The notes: generated from the letters alone by a model not told the origin. A stretch of 64,000 bases of DNA from Sisyra terminalis (GCA_958496175.1 OY292278.1:2852001-2916000), one strand, 5' to 3'. Positions 1-11,842 are shown, counted from the first letter of the stretch. Numbers and translations: made by a program.

Positions 1-3000
1 CAATTAAACTATAGCAAAAGAAACCATCCCTTATATCCGGTTTTTTCCAATTTAAATTGTCCTTGTTTTAGCTTTAAAATTGGAGTTGTGGACGTCCTGT
101 TACCCACAGGAAGAAAATTTCTTCCGATTGTAATTCACTTAAACGTCCCCAATCTTAATTTCTTGGGAAAACTAGGCCATATTTTGAAAAATCGGCCATT
201 AAACTGGCCTTATTTCAGACGGAAATTGTCATATCAATTTACGGCTCTTAAACTTCCCGGTTTAAATTCCCGGCAAACTATCCCGATACATTAATGTTAC
301 TTTTTTTGAGAACTTGGAGAAAGATTCAAACATTAATATTCAATCAGACTATAGCAAAAAAAAACCATCCCTTATATCCGGTGTTTGCTAATTTAAATTG
401 GCCTTGTTTAAACTTTGAAATGGAATTGTGGACGTCCTGTTACCCACAGGAAGAAAATTTCTTCCGATTGTAATTCAATAAAACGTCAACAATCTTAATT
501 TATTGGAAAAACTAGGCCTTATTTTGAAAAATCTGTCATTAAACAGGCCTTATTTCAGACGGAAAATGTCACATCTATTTAAGGCTCTAAAACTTCCCGG
601 TTTAAATTCCCGGCAAACTATCCCGATACATTTATGTTTCTTTTTTTGAGAACGTGGGAAAAGATTCAAACATTAATATTCAATCAGACTATAGCAAAAG
701 AAAACATCCCTTATATCCTGTTTTTCCCAATTTAAATTGGCCTTGTTTAAACTTTGAAATGGAATTGTGGACGTCCTGTTACCCACAGGAAGAAAATTTC
801 TTCAAATTGTAATTCACTTAAACGTCCCTAATCTTAATTTCTTGAGAAAACTAGGCCTTATTTTGAAAAATCGGCCATTAAACTGGCCTTATTTCAGACG
901 GAAAATGTCACATCAATTTACGGCTCTAAAACTTCCCGGTTTAAATTCCCGGCAAACTATCCCGACAAATTAATGTTTCTTTTTTTGAGAGCTTGGAAAA
1001 AGATTCAAGCATTAATATTCAATTAAACTATAGCAAAAGAAACCATCCCTTATATCCGGTTTTTTCCAATTTAAATTGTCCTTGTTTTAGCTTTAAAATG
1101 GAGTTGTGGACGTCCTGTTACCCACAGGAAGAAAATTTCTTCCGATTGTAATTCACTTAAACGTCCCTAATCTTAATTTCTTGAGAAAACTAGGCCTTAT
1201 TTTGAAAAATCGGCCATTAAACTGGCCTTATTTCAGACGGAAAATGTCACATCAATTTACGGCTCTAAAACTTCCCGGTTTAAATTCCCGGCAAACTATC
1301 CCGACAAATTAATGTTTCTTTTTTTGAGAACGTGGAGAAAGATTCAAACATTAATATTCAATCAGACTATAGCAAAAAAAACCATCCCTTATATCCGGTT
1401 TTTCCCAATTTAAATTGGCCTTGTATTAGCTTTGAAATGGAATTGTGGACGTCCTGTTACCCACAGGAAGAAAATTTCTTCAAATTGTAATTCACTTAAA
1501 CGTCCCTAATCTTAATTTCTTGAGAAAACTAGGCCTTATTTTGAAAAATCGGCCATTAAACAGGCCTTATTTCAGACGGAAAATGTCACATCTATTTAAG
1601 GCTCTAAAACTTCCCGGTTTAAATTCCCGGCAAACTATCCCGATACATTTATGTTTCTTTTTTTGAGAACGTGGGAAAAGATTCAAACATTAATATTCAA
1701 TCAGACTATAGCAAAAGAAAACATCCCTTATATCCTGTTTTTCCCAATTTAAATTGGCCTTGTTAAACTTTGAAATGGAATTGTGGACGTCCTGTTACCC
1801 ACAGGAAGAAAATTTCTTCCGATTGTAATTCACTTAAACGTATCTAATCTTAATTTCTTGAGAAAACTAGGCCTTATTTTGAAAAATCGGCCATTAAACT
1901 GGCCTTATTTCAGACGGAAAATGTCATATCAATTTACGGCTCTTAAACTTCCCGGTTAAAATTCCCGGCAAACTATCCCGATAAATTAATGTTTCTATTT
2001 TTGAGAACGTGAAGAAAGATTCAAGCATTAATATTCAATTAAACTATAGCAAAAGAAACCATCCCTTATATCCGGTTTTTTCCAATTAAATTGTCCTTGT
2101 TTTAGCTTTAAAATGGAGTTGTGGACGTCCTGTTACCCACAGGAAGAAAATTTCTTCCGATTGTAATTCACTTAAACGTCCCTAATCTTAATTTCTTGAG
2201 AAAACTAGGCCTTATTTTGAAAAATCGGCCATTAAACTGGCCTTATTTCAGACGGAAAATGTCATATCAATTTACGGCTCTTAAACTTCCCGGTTAAAAT
2301 TCCCGGCAAACTATCCCGATAAATTAATGTTTCTATTTTTGAGAACGTGGAGAAAGATTCAAACATTAATATTCAATCAGACTATAGCAAAAAAAACCAT
2401 CCCTTATATCCGGTTTTTCCCAATTTAAATTGGCCTTGTTTTAATTTTGAAATGGAATTGTGGACGTCCTGTTACCCACAGGAAGAAAATTTCTTCAAAT
2501 TGTAATTCACTTAAACGTCCCTAATCTTAATTTCTTGAGAAAATTAGGCCTTATTTTGAAAAATCGGCCATTAAACTGGCCTTATTTCAGACGGAAAATG
2601 TCACATCAATTTACGGCTCTAAAACTTCCCGGTTTAAATTCCCGGCAAACTATCCCGACAAATTAATGTTTCTTTTTTTGAGAACGTGGAAAAAGATTCA
2701 AACATTAATATTCAATCAGACTATAGCAAAAAAAACCATCCCTTATATCCGGTTTTTCCCAATTTAAATTGGCCTTGTATTAGCTTTGAAATGGAATTGT
2801 GGACGTCCTGTTACCCACAGGAAGAAAATTTCTTCAAATTGTAATTCACTTAAACGTCCCTAATCTTAATTTCTTGAGAAAACTAGGCCTTATTTTGAAA
2901 AATCTGTCATTAAACAGGCCTTATTTCAGAAGGAAAATGTCACATTAATTTACGGCTCTAAAACTACCAGGTATAAACTCCTGGCAAACTATCCCGATAC

Positions 3001-3137
3001 ATTAATGTTTCTTTTTTTGAGAACTTGGAGAAAGATTCAAACATTAATATTCAATCAGACTATAGCAAAAGAAAACATCCCTTATATCCGGTTTTTCCCA
3101 ATTTAAATTGGCCTTGTTTTAGCTTTGAAATGGAATT

Positions 3138-3453
3138 GTGGACGTCCTGTTACCCACAGGAAGAAAATTTCTTCCGATTGTAATTCAATAAAACGTCAAC
3201 AATCTTAATTTATTGGAAAAACTAGGCCTTATTTTGAAAAATCAGAAGGAAAATGTCACATTAATTTACGGCTCTAAAACTACCAGGTTTAAACTCCTGG
3301 CAAACTATCCCGATACATTAATGTTTCTTTTTTTGAGAACGTGGAGAAAGATTCAAACATTAATATTCAATCAGACTATAGCAAAAAAAACCATCCCTTA
3401 TATCCGGTTTTTCCCAATTTAAATTGGCCTTGTTTTAATTTTGAAATGGAATT
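3138..3453 (+). repeat. Satellite monomer with 23-bp internal deletion (copy 1)
   Basis: This monomer is 316 bp because the dyad TGTCATTAAACAGG and the following CCTTATTTC are missing: GAAAAATC is joined straight to AGAAGGAAAATG near 3241. The same deletion junction is found near 5593, 9302, 19513 and 63716. It is a unique-event marker that shows which array segments are copies of one another. Confidence 0.93.
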
Positions 3454-6400
3454 GTGGACGTCCTATTACCCACAGGAAGAAAATTTCTTCAAATTGTAAT
3501 TCACTTAAACGTCCCTAATCTTAATTTCTTGAGAAAACTAGGCCTTATTTTGAAAAATCTGTCATTAAACAGGCCTTATTTCAGACGGAAAATGTCACAT
3601 CTATTTAAGGCTCTAAAACTTCCCGGTTTAAATTCCCGGCAAACTATCCCGATACATAAATGTTTCTTTTTTTGAGAACGTGGGGAATGATTCAAACATT
3701 AATATTCAATCAGACTATAGCAAAAGAAAACATCCCTTATATCCTGTTTTTCCCAATTTAAATTGGCCTTGTTTTAGCTTTGAAATGGAATTGTGGACGT
3801 CCTGTTACCCACAGGAAGAAAATTTCTACCGACTGAAATTCAATAAAACGTCCCTTATCTTAATTTCTTGAGAAAAATAAGTCTTAATTTGAAAAATCGG
3901 CCATTAAACTGGCCTTATTTCCGACGGAAAATGTCACATAATTTACGGCTCTAAAACCTCTAGGTTTAAATTCCTTGCAAACTATCCTGATACATTAATG
4001 TTTCTTTATTTGAGAACTTGGAGAAAGATTCAAACATTAATATTCAATCAGACTATAGCTAAAAAAAACCATCCCTTATATCCGGTTTTTCCCAATTTAA
4101 ATTGGCATTGTTTTAGCTTTGAAATGGAATTGTGGACGTCCTCTTACCCACAGGAAGAAAATTTCTTCAAATTGTAATTCACTTAAACGTCCCTAATCTT
4201 AATTTCTTGAGAAAACTAGGCCTTATTTTGAAAAATCTGTCATTAAACAGGCCTTATTTCAGACGGAAAATGTCACATTAATCTACGGCTCTAAAACTAC
4301 CAGGTTTAAACTCCTGGCAAACTATCCCGATAAATTAATGTTTCTTTTTTTGAGAACTTGGAGAAAGATTCAAACATTAATATTCAATCAGACTATAGCA
4401 AAAAAAAACCATCCCTTATATCCGGTTTTTCCCAATTTAAATTGGCATTGTTTTAGCTTTGAAATGGAATTGTGGACGTCCTCTTACCCACAGGAAGAAA
4501 ATTTCTTCAAATTGTAATTCACTTAAACGTCCCTTATCTTAATTTCTTGAGAAAACTAGGTCTTATTTTGAAAAATCTGTCAATAAACAGGCCTTATTTC
4601 AGACGGAAAATGTCTCATCTATTTAAGGCTCTAAAACTTCCCGGTTTAAATTTCCGGCAAACTATCCCGATACATTAATGTTTCTTTTTTTGAGAACGTG
4701 GAAAAAGATTCAAACATTAATATTCAATCAGACTATAGCAAAAAAAACCATCCCTTATATCCGGTTTTTCCCAATTTAAATTGGCCTTGTTTAAACTTTT
4801 GAAATGGAATTGTGGACGTCCTGTTACCCACAGGAAGAAAATTTCTTCAAATTGTAATTCACTTAAACGTCCCTAATCTTAATTTCTTGAGAAAACTAGG
4901 CCTTATTTTGAAAAATCTGTCATTAAACAGGCCTTATTTCAGACGGAAAATGTCACATCTATTTAAGGCTCTAAAACTTCCCGGTTTAAATTCCCGGCAA
5001 ACTATCCCGATACATAAATGTTTCTTTTTTTGAGAACGTGGGGAATGATTCAAACATTAATATTCAATCAGACTATAGCAAAAGAAAACATCCCTTATAT
5101 CCTGTTTTTCCCAATTTAAATTGGCCTTGTTTTAACTTTGAAATGGAATTGTGGACGTCCAGTTACCCACAGGAAGAAAATTTCTTCAAATTGTAATTCA
5201 CTTAAACGTCCCTAATCTTAATTTCTTGAGAAAACTAGGCCTTATTTTGAAAAATCTGTCATTAAACAGGCCTTATTTCAGAAGGAAAATGTCACATTAA
5301 TTTACGGCTCTAAAACTACCAGGTATAAACTCCTGGCAAACTATCCCGATACATTAATGTTTCTTTTTTTGAGAACTTGGAGAAAGATTCAAACATTAAT
5401 ATTCAATCAGACTATAGCAAAAGAAAACATCCCTTATATCCGGTTTTTCCCAATTTAAATTGGCCTTGTTTTAGCTTTGAAATGGAATTGTGGACGTCCT
5501 GTTACCCACAGGAAGAAAATTTCTTCCGATTGTAATTCAATAAAACGTCAACAATCTTAATTTATTGGAAAAACTAGGCCTTATTTTGAAAAATCAGAAG
5601 GAAAATGTCACATTAATTTACGGCTCTAAAACTACCAGGTTTAAACTCCTGGCAAACTATCCCGATACATTAATGTTTCTTTTTTTGAGAACTTGGAGAA
5701 AGATTCAAACATTAATATTCAATCAGACTATAGCAAAAAAAACCATCCCTTAAATCCGGTTTTTCCCAATTTAAATTGGCCTTGTTTAAACTTTTGAAAT
5801 GGAATTGTGGACGTCCTGTTACCCACAGGAAGAAAATTACTTCAAATTGTAATTCACTTAAACGTCCCTAATCTTAATTTCTTGAGAAAACGAGGCCTTA
5901 TTTTGAAAAAACGGCCATTAAACTGGCCTTATTTCAGACGGAAAATGTCACATCAATTTACGGCTCTAAACCTTCCCGGTTTAAATTCCCGGCAAACTAG
6001 CTCGATAAATTAATGTTTTTTTTTTTGAGAACGTGGAAAAAGATTCAAACATTAATATTCAATCAGACTATAGCAAAAAAAACCATCCCTTATATCCGGT
6101 TTTTCCCAATTTAAATTGGCCTTGTATTAGCTTTGAAATGGAATTGTGGACGTCCTGTTACCCACAGGAAGAAAATTTCTTCAAATTGTAATTCACTTAA
6201 ACGTCCCTAATCTTAATTTCTTGAGAAAACTAGGCCTTATTTTGAAAAATCGGCTATTAAACTGGCCTTATTTCAGACGGAAAATGTCACATCAATTTAC
6301 GGCTCTAAAACTTCCCGGTTTAAATTCCCGGCAAACTATCCCGACAAATTAATGTTTCTTTCTTTGAGAACGTGGAGAAAGATTCAAACATTAATATTCA

Positions 6401-7040
6401 ATCAGACTATAGCAAAAAAAACCATCCCTTATATCCGGTTTTTCCCAATTTAAATTGGCCTTGTTTTAATTTTGAAATGGAATTGTGGACGTCCTGTTAC
6501 CCACAGGAAGAAAATTTCTTCAAATTGTAATTCACTTAAACGTCCCTAATCTTAATTTCTTGAGAAAATTAGGCCTTATTTTGAAAAATCGGCCATTAAA
6601 CTGGCCTTATTTCAGACGGAAAATGTCACATCAATTTACGGCTCTAAAACTTCCCGGTTTAAATTCCCGGCAAACTATCCCGACAAATTAATGTTTCTTT
6701 TTTTGAGAACGTGGAAAAAGATTCAAACATTAATATTCAATCAGACTATAGCAAAAAAAACCATCCCTTATATCCGGTTTTTCCCAATTTAAATTGGCCT
6801 TGTATTAGCTTTGAAATGGAATTGTGGACGTCCTGTTACCCACAGGAAGAAAATTTCTTCAAATTGTAATTCACTTAAACGTCCCTAATCTTAATTTCTT
6901 GAGAAAACTAGGCCTTATTTTGAAAAATCGGCTATTAAACTGGCCTTATTTCAGACGGAAAATGTCACATCAATTTACGGCTCTAAAACTTCCCGGTTTA
7001 AATTCCCGGCAAACTATCCCGACAAATTAATGTTTCTTTC
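3332..7040 (+). repeat. 3,709-bp tandem duplication unit, copy 1
   Basis: A run of monomers starting inside the monomer before 3454 is repeated 3,709 bp downstream. Marker variants keep this exact offset: a CTATTACCC variant (3463/7172), the GGGGAATGATTC variant (3680/7389), the 23-bp-deletion monomer (5490/9199) and a monomer with AAAATTACTTC (5807/9516). Identity as read by eye holds from about 3332 to 6038. The unit contains 11 monomers, one of them shortened. Confidence 0.85.
5490..5806 (+). repeat. Satellite monomer with 23-bp internal deletion (copy 2)
   Basis: Same deletion junction as the monomer at 3138, length 317 bp. The monomer that follows has AAAATTACTTC and CGAGGCC variants, and this pair travels together in later copies. 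Confidence 0.92.
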
Positions 7041-7410
7041 TTTGAGAACGTGGAGAAAGATTCAAACATTAATATTCAATCAGACTATAGCAAAAAAAAC
7101 CATCCCTTATATCCGGTTTTTCCCAATTTAAATTGGCCTTGTTTTAATTTTGAAATGGAATTGTGGACGTCCTATTACCCACAGGAAGAAAATTTCTTCA
7201 AATTGTAATTCACTTAAACGTCCCTAATCTTAATTTCTTGAGAAAACTAGGCCTTATTTTGAAAAATCTGTCATTAAACAGGCCTTATTTCAGACGGAAA
7301 ATGTCACATCTATTTAAGGCTCTAAAACTTCCCGGTTTAAATTCCCGGCAAACTATCCCGATACATAAATGTTTCTTTTTTTGAGAACGTGGGGAATGAT
7401 TCAAACATTA
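6070..7410 (+). repeat. Two-monomer (678-bp) repeat unit, local duplication
   Basis: The monomers at 6146 and 6824 share the rare variants CGGCTATTAAACTGG and TTTCTTTCTTTGAG and lie exactly 678 bp apart, with matching intervening monomers. This is a recent two-monomer duplication nested inside the 3,709-bp unit. Confidence 0.75.
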
Positions 7411-9747
7411 ATATTCAATCAGACTATAGCAAAAGAAAACATCCCTTATATCCTGTTTTTCCCAATTTAAATTGGCCTTGTTTTAGCTTTGAAATGGAAT
7501 TGTGGACGTCCTGTTACCCACAGGAAGAAAATTTCTACCGACTGAAATTCAATAAAACGTCCCTTATCTTAATTTCTTGAGAAAAATAAGTCTTAATTTG
7601 AAAAATCGGCCATTAAACTGGCCTTATTTCCGACGGAAAATGTCACATAATTTACGGCTCTAAAACCTCTAGGTTTAAATTCCTTGCAAACTATCCTGAT
7701 ACATTAATGTTTCTTTATTTGAGAACTTGGAGAAAGATTCAAACATTAATATTCAATCAGACTATAGCTAAAAAAAACCATCCCTTATATCCGGTTTTTC
7801 CCAATTTAAATTGGCATTGTTTTAGCTTTGAAATGGAATTGTGGACGTCCTCTTACCCACAGGAAGAAAATTTCTTCAAATTGTAATTCACTTAAACGTC
7901 CCTAATCTTAATTTCTTGAGAAAACTAGGCCTTATTTTGAAAAATCTGTCATTAAACAGGCCTTATTTCAGACGGAAAATGTCACATTAATCTACGGCTC
8001 TAAAACTACCAGGTTTAAACTCCTGGCAAACTATCCCGATAAATTAATGTTTCTTTTTTTGAGAACTTGGAGAAAGATTCAAACATTAATATTCAATCAG
8101 ACTATAGCAAAAAAAAACCATCCCTTATATCCGGTTTTTCCCAATTTAAATTGGCATTGTTTTAGCTTTGAAATGGAATTGTGGACGTCCTCTTACCCAC
8201 AGGAAGAAAATTTCTTCAAATTGTAATTCACTTAAACGTCCCTTATCTTAATTTCTTGAGAAAACTAGGTCTTATTTTGAAAAATCTGTCAATAAACAGG
8301 CCTTATTTCAGACGGAAAATGTCTCATCTATTTAAGGCTCTAAAACTTCCCGGTTTAAATTTCCGGCAAACTATCCCGATACATTAATGTTTCTTTTTTT
8401 GAGAACGTGGAAAAAGATTCAAACATTAATATTCAATCAGACTATAGCAAAAAAAACCATCCCTTATATCCGGTTTTTCCCAATTTAAATTGGCCTTGTT
8501 TAAACTTTTGAAATGGAATTGTGGACGTCCTGTTACCCACAGGAAGAAAATTTCTTCAAATTGTAATTCACTTAAACGTCCCTAATCTTAATTTCTTGAG
8601 AAAACTAGGCCTTATTTTGAAAAATCTGTCATTAAACAGGCCTTATTTCAGACGGAAAATGTCACATCTATTTAAGGCTCTAAAACTTCCCGGTTTAAAT
8701 TCCCGGCAAACTATCCCGATACATAAATGTTTCTTTTTTTGAGAACGTGGGGAATGATTCAAACATTAATATTCAATCAGACTATAGCAAAAGAAAACAT
8801 CCCTTATATCCTGTTTTTCCCAATTTAAATTGGCCTTGTTTTAACTTTGAAATGGAATTGTGGACGTCCAGTTACCCACAGGAAGAAAATTTCTTCAAAT
8901 TGTAATTCACTTAAACGTCCCTAATCTTAATTTCTTGAGAAAACTAGGCCTTATTTTGAAAAATCTGTCATTAAACAGGCCTTATTTCAGAAGGAAAATG
9001 TCACATTAATTTACGGCTCTAAAACTACCAGGTATAAACTCCTGGCAAACTATCCCGATACATTAATGTTTCTTTTTTTGAGAACTTGGAGAAAGATTCA
9101 AACATTAATATTCAATCAGACTATAGCAAAAGAAAACATCCCTTATATCCGGTTTTTCCCAATTTAAATTGGCCTTGTTTTAGCTTTGAAATGGAATTGT
9201 GGACGTCCTGTTACCCACAGGAAGAAAATTTCTTCCGATTGTAATTCAATAAAACGTCAACAATCTTAATTTATTGGAAAAACTAGGCCTTATTTTGAAA
9301 AATCAGAAGGAAAATGTCACATTAATTTACGGCTCTAAAACTACCAGGTTTAAACTCCTGGCAAACTATCCCGATACATTAATGTTTCTTTTTTTGAGAA
9401 CTTGGAGAAAGATTCAAACATTAATATTCAATCAGACTATAGCAAAAAAAACCATCCCTTAAATCCGGTTTTTCCCAATTTAAATTGGCCTTGTTTAAAC
9501 TTTTGAAATGGAATTGTGGACGTCCTGTTACCCACAGGAAGAAAATTACTTCAAATTGTAATTCACTTAAACGTCCCTAATCTTAATTTCTTGAGAAAAC
9601 GAGGCCTTATTTTGAAAAAACGGCCATTAAACTGGCCTTATTTCAGACGGAAAATGTCACATCAATTTACGGCTCTAAACCTTCCCGGTTTAAATTCCCG
9701 GCAAACTAGCTCGATAAATTAATGTTTTTTTTTTTGAGAACGTGGAG
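7041..9747 (+). repeat. 3,709-bp tandem duplication unit, copy 2 (partial)
   Basis: Second copy of the segment that starts at 3332. It matches to about 9747, where the copies part: 6038 reads GAACGTGGAAAAAG and 9740 reads GAACGTGGAGAAAG, after which the array continues toward island A instead of into further monomers. Confidence 0.85.
9199..9515 (+). repeat. Satellite monomer with 23-bp internal deletion (copy 3)
   Basis: Identical deletion junction to the monomer at 5490, 3,709 bp upstream. It lies in both the 3,709-bp and the 10,211-bp units. Confidence 0.92.
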
Positions 9748-10551
9748 AAAGATTCAAACATTAATATTCAATCAGACTATAGCAAAATAAACCATCCCTT
9801 ATATCCGGTTTTTCCCAATTTAAATTGGCATTGTTTTAGCTTTGAAATGGAATTGTGGACGTCCTGTTTCCCACAGGAAGAAAATTTCTTCCGATTGTAA
9901 TTCACTTAAACGTCCCTTATCTTAATTTCTTGAGAAAACTAGGCCTTATTTTGAAAAATCTGTCATTAAACAGGCCTTATTTCAGACGGAAAATGTCACA
10001 TCTATTTAAGGCTCTAAAACTTCCGGGTTTAAATTCCCGGCAAACTATCCTGCTAAATAATAATTCTTTTTATAAGAACGTGGAGTAAGATTCAAACATT
10101 AATATTCAATCAGACTATAGCAAAAGAAACAATCTCTTATATCCGGTTTTTCCAAATTTCAATTGGCCTTGTTTTAACGTTGAAATGGAATTGTGGACGT
10201 CCTGTTACCCACAGGAAGAAAATTTCTACACATTGGATATCACTAGAAGGTCTTATATCTATTAAATATAAGGCTTTAAATATAAAACCGTTGAGAAAAC
10301 TAGGCCTTATAATGAAAAGTCTGCTATTTAATAGACCTTATTTCGTACGAAAATTAACTCATTGTTTTACGTCTCCCTAACGTCCCGTTTTTAATTCCGG
10401 GGAAACTATTCCTTAAAAATAAAATGTTTTTCATTAACATCGTTAAGGTTGATTCAAATCAAGTGCAGCGAAATAAACTATCCCTTATATCCTGTTGTTC
10501 CTTTTAAAAATTGTCCTTTTTGAAAGTTTGAAGTGGAATTTGAATTTGAAA

Positions 10552-10707
10552 TTAGCTGTCAAATCACTACAGCTACCTGACAGCAAAACGCTGAACTATT
10601 GTGTATGACACGCTCACTTATTGTTAAAACAGAATTGTTTTTTATCTTTGATAAAACTTAATAGTTCAGCTTTTTGCTGTCGGGAGACATCGTTGTGTGA
10701 CAGCTTA
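10552..10707. mobile_element. 156-bp foldback element (MITE-like), copy 1
   Basis: Two arms of about 48 bp, 10552-10600 and 10660-10707, are imperfect reverse complements around a 59-bp AT-rich centre. The outer ends read TTAGCTGTCA and TGACAGCTTA, and the inner ends read GCTGAACTATT and AATAGTTCAGC. The terminal GCTGTC/GACAGC is flanked on both sides by TTA, which could be a 3-bp target duplication of the kind PIF/Harbinger-type elements make. That assignment is inference: the ends match no family I can name, and there is no coding capacity. The element sits at the very left edge of island A. Confidence 0.6.
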
Positions 10708-10794
10708 TTAATGCACATTAAATTAATGAAAATACCATTTAAAACGATCGATCCATGCTTAAATTGTGTTGACATGCATCTATAAGCTTCACTT

Positions 10795-10812
10795 TATCGA
10801 TTTAAATCGATA
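10795..10812. repeat. 18-bp perfect palindrome, copy 1
   Basis: TATCGATTTAAATCGATA is an exact palindrome. It lies 88 bp right of the foldback element, with another ATCGAT-like motif (CGATCGATCC) about 50 bp before it. It is identical in the other two island A copies. It could be a protein-binding dyad; nothing nearby shows a function. Confidence 0.85.
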
Positions 10813-11344
10813 TTACAATCGTAAAATAATGCTCCGAGTAAAATGGAGTTCCTTAACCTCTTATTTTAGCATACAAACAAAACGCTAATTTCTCGAAAAG
10901 TGGACATTTATTTGAAATTCTAAGTTCATTTTCGGTTTTAATGCATCGCATATTATCTAAAAATCATACATTTCCTTAATTTTATTGGCAAGTATTGATT
11001 TTTAACTGCGGGTGTTTGGTCGTATATCAACATGGGCAGTTTTAAAAATTGTTGTCTGTAACTTTGAACTAAACAAATAAATAGACAAATACAACAAAAT
11101 ATGAATAATTTATTTAAATAATTGAACAAGTTGTATGGATCCAGTAGTAGATATCGGTAGATCGGTACCTTCTCGTTCTCAATAAAGTTCATTAGATTGG
11201 CTTATTGGTAGTTATTTTTCCGGTGGTTGTTGTTGTTCTTGTTGGTTTTGGCACTAGTGTTGCTTGCTTCTAGTTATCCAGCTTCTTCATTCAATATAAA
11301 TATCTAGTAGATATAAATATTTCTTGCTTTGCTCCTTCTTATTT
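10813..11344. other. AT-rich stretch without a supported gene
   Basis: No gene is seen. A 79-codon open frame on the minus strand (10953-11192) encodes a hydrophobic peptide but has no recognisable domain or codon pattern, so I do not call it. A short GTT/TTG run lies at about 11225-11245. The right end, up to about 11345, would be downstream of the minus-strand candidate poly(A) signals. Confidence 0.6.
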
Positions 11345-11345
11345 C

Positions 11346-11769
11346 TTTATTGCCTTTATTTGATTCTTGAGCCAGACACCTTGCTTATTATATATAGCTA
11401 TTCGGAGAATAAATTCTTGATGACTTTGCTTATGATGATTCTGCAACGTTCGATTAATTATAATTTACTTCCACTTTTGCGGAAAGGGGCGCTTCAAATC
11501 CAATAAATCACCTGAAAAATAAAATTATATGAATAAGAAAAGAACATTCTCTTCTTCTTAATCTTTAACATGGTTTCCAATAGATAGATATATGGAGATA
11601 AATTGATCAGAATCTGTTTCTGCTGGACGGTCCTTTTTCAGCGAACTCTTGTCCACGAGCTGTTCCAGCAGGTCGATAATTGCCTACGTTTCCTTTTCCC
11701 TTCTGGTCCCTGTGGTAGATATAGTGACGTGGGATTAGGAATGTCCGAATACTCAATAATTCGTCCATT
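11346..11769 (-). CDS. Weak candidate: 3' end of a spliced gene (or its remnant), copy 1
   Basis: On the minus strand two short frames can be joined in phase. One reads from 11769 to 11688 (27 codons plus one base, starting NGRIIEYSDI and ending GPEGKRK) after an acceptor-like TTTGCTAACGTAG, and stops at a possible donor C|GTAGGC. The other starts at 11511 after a good acceptor, TTTTATTTTTCAG, and encodes DLLDLKRPFPQKWK followed by TAA at 11465. Two AATAAA motifs lie about 105-120 bp beyond the stop (11355-11360 and 11346-11351). Competing frames overlap: a 53-codon ATG frame at 11607-11768 and a 41-codon frame at 11558-11683 containing LLEQLVDKSSLKKD. I do not recognise the protein, and I chose the exon model by eye. 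It may be a gene fragment carried with the island, or chance. Confidence 0.22.
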
Positions 11770-11842
11770 CTACGTTAGCAAATAGAATCTCTGGACTGCT
11801 GCGGGTCTCTAACTTGGTTTAAGATGGAATCATTTGATATTC

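Larger units (their letters stand above)
1..10545 (+). repeat. 339-bp satellite array, block 1
   Basis: Head-to-tail tandem monomers, about 31 in this block. The phase marker GTGGACGTCC recurs every 339 bp (for example at 767, 1106 and 1445), with 340-bp and shorter variants. Each monomer carries a GGACGTCC palindrome, the hairpin CCTGT-TACCC-ACAGG, a GGCCA/TGGCC or CTGT/ACAG dyad, a CCGG or CCAGG/CCTGG dyad, a T-rich tract and the palindrome CCAATTTAAATTGG. Two main monomer forms are mixed: one with CGGCCATTAAACTGGCC and one with CTGTCATTAAACAGGCC. A third form has AAAAATAAGTCTTAATTTG (near 3870 and 7580). The last monomer and a half before 10545 are clearly degenerate, as expected where an array meets other DNA. 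No monomer is inverted. Confidence 0.97.

Noticed and set aside
240..280. CENP-B box in the GC-rich dyad
   Set aside because: On the minus strand AAACCGGGAAG resembles the CGGG half, but the TTCG half at the required distance reads GGAA. The core motif is therefore absent.
767..973. Recurring open frame of about 68 codons in most monomers (MDVLLPTGRKFL...)
   Set aside because: It starts at GTG rather than ATG, follows the repeat period and ends in each monomer at a repeat-borne stop. It lengthens or breaks freely (101 and 127 codons at 58187 and 59544, absent in many monomers). Its persistence follows from sequence similarity of the monomers. It matches no protein I know.
10953..11192. 79-codon minus-strand frame in island A
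   Set aside because: Hydrophobic, low-complexity peptide in AT-rich DNA with no domain, no splice context and no poly(A) signal. Probably chance.
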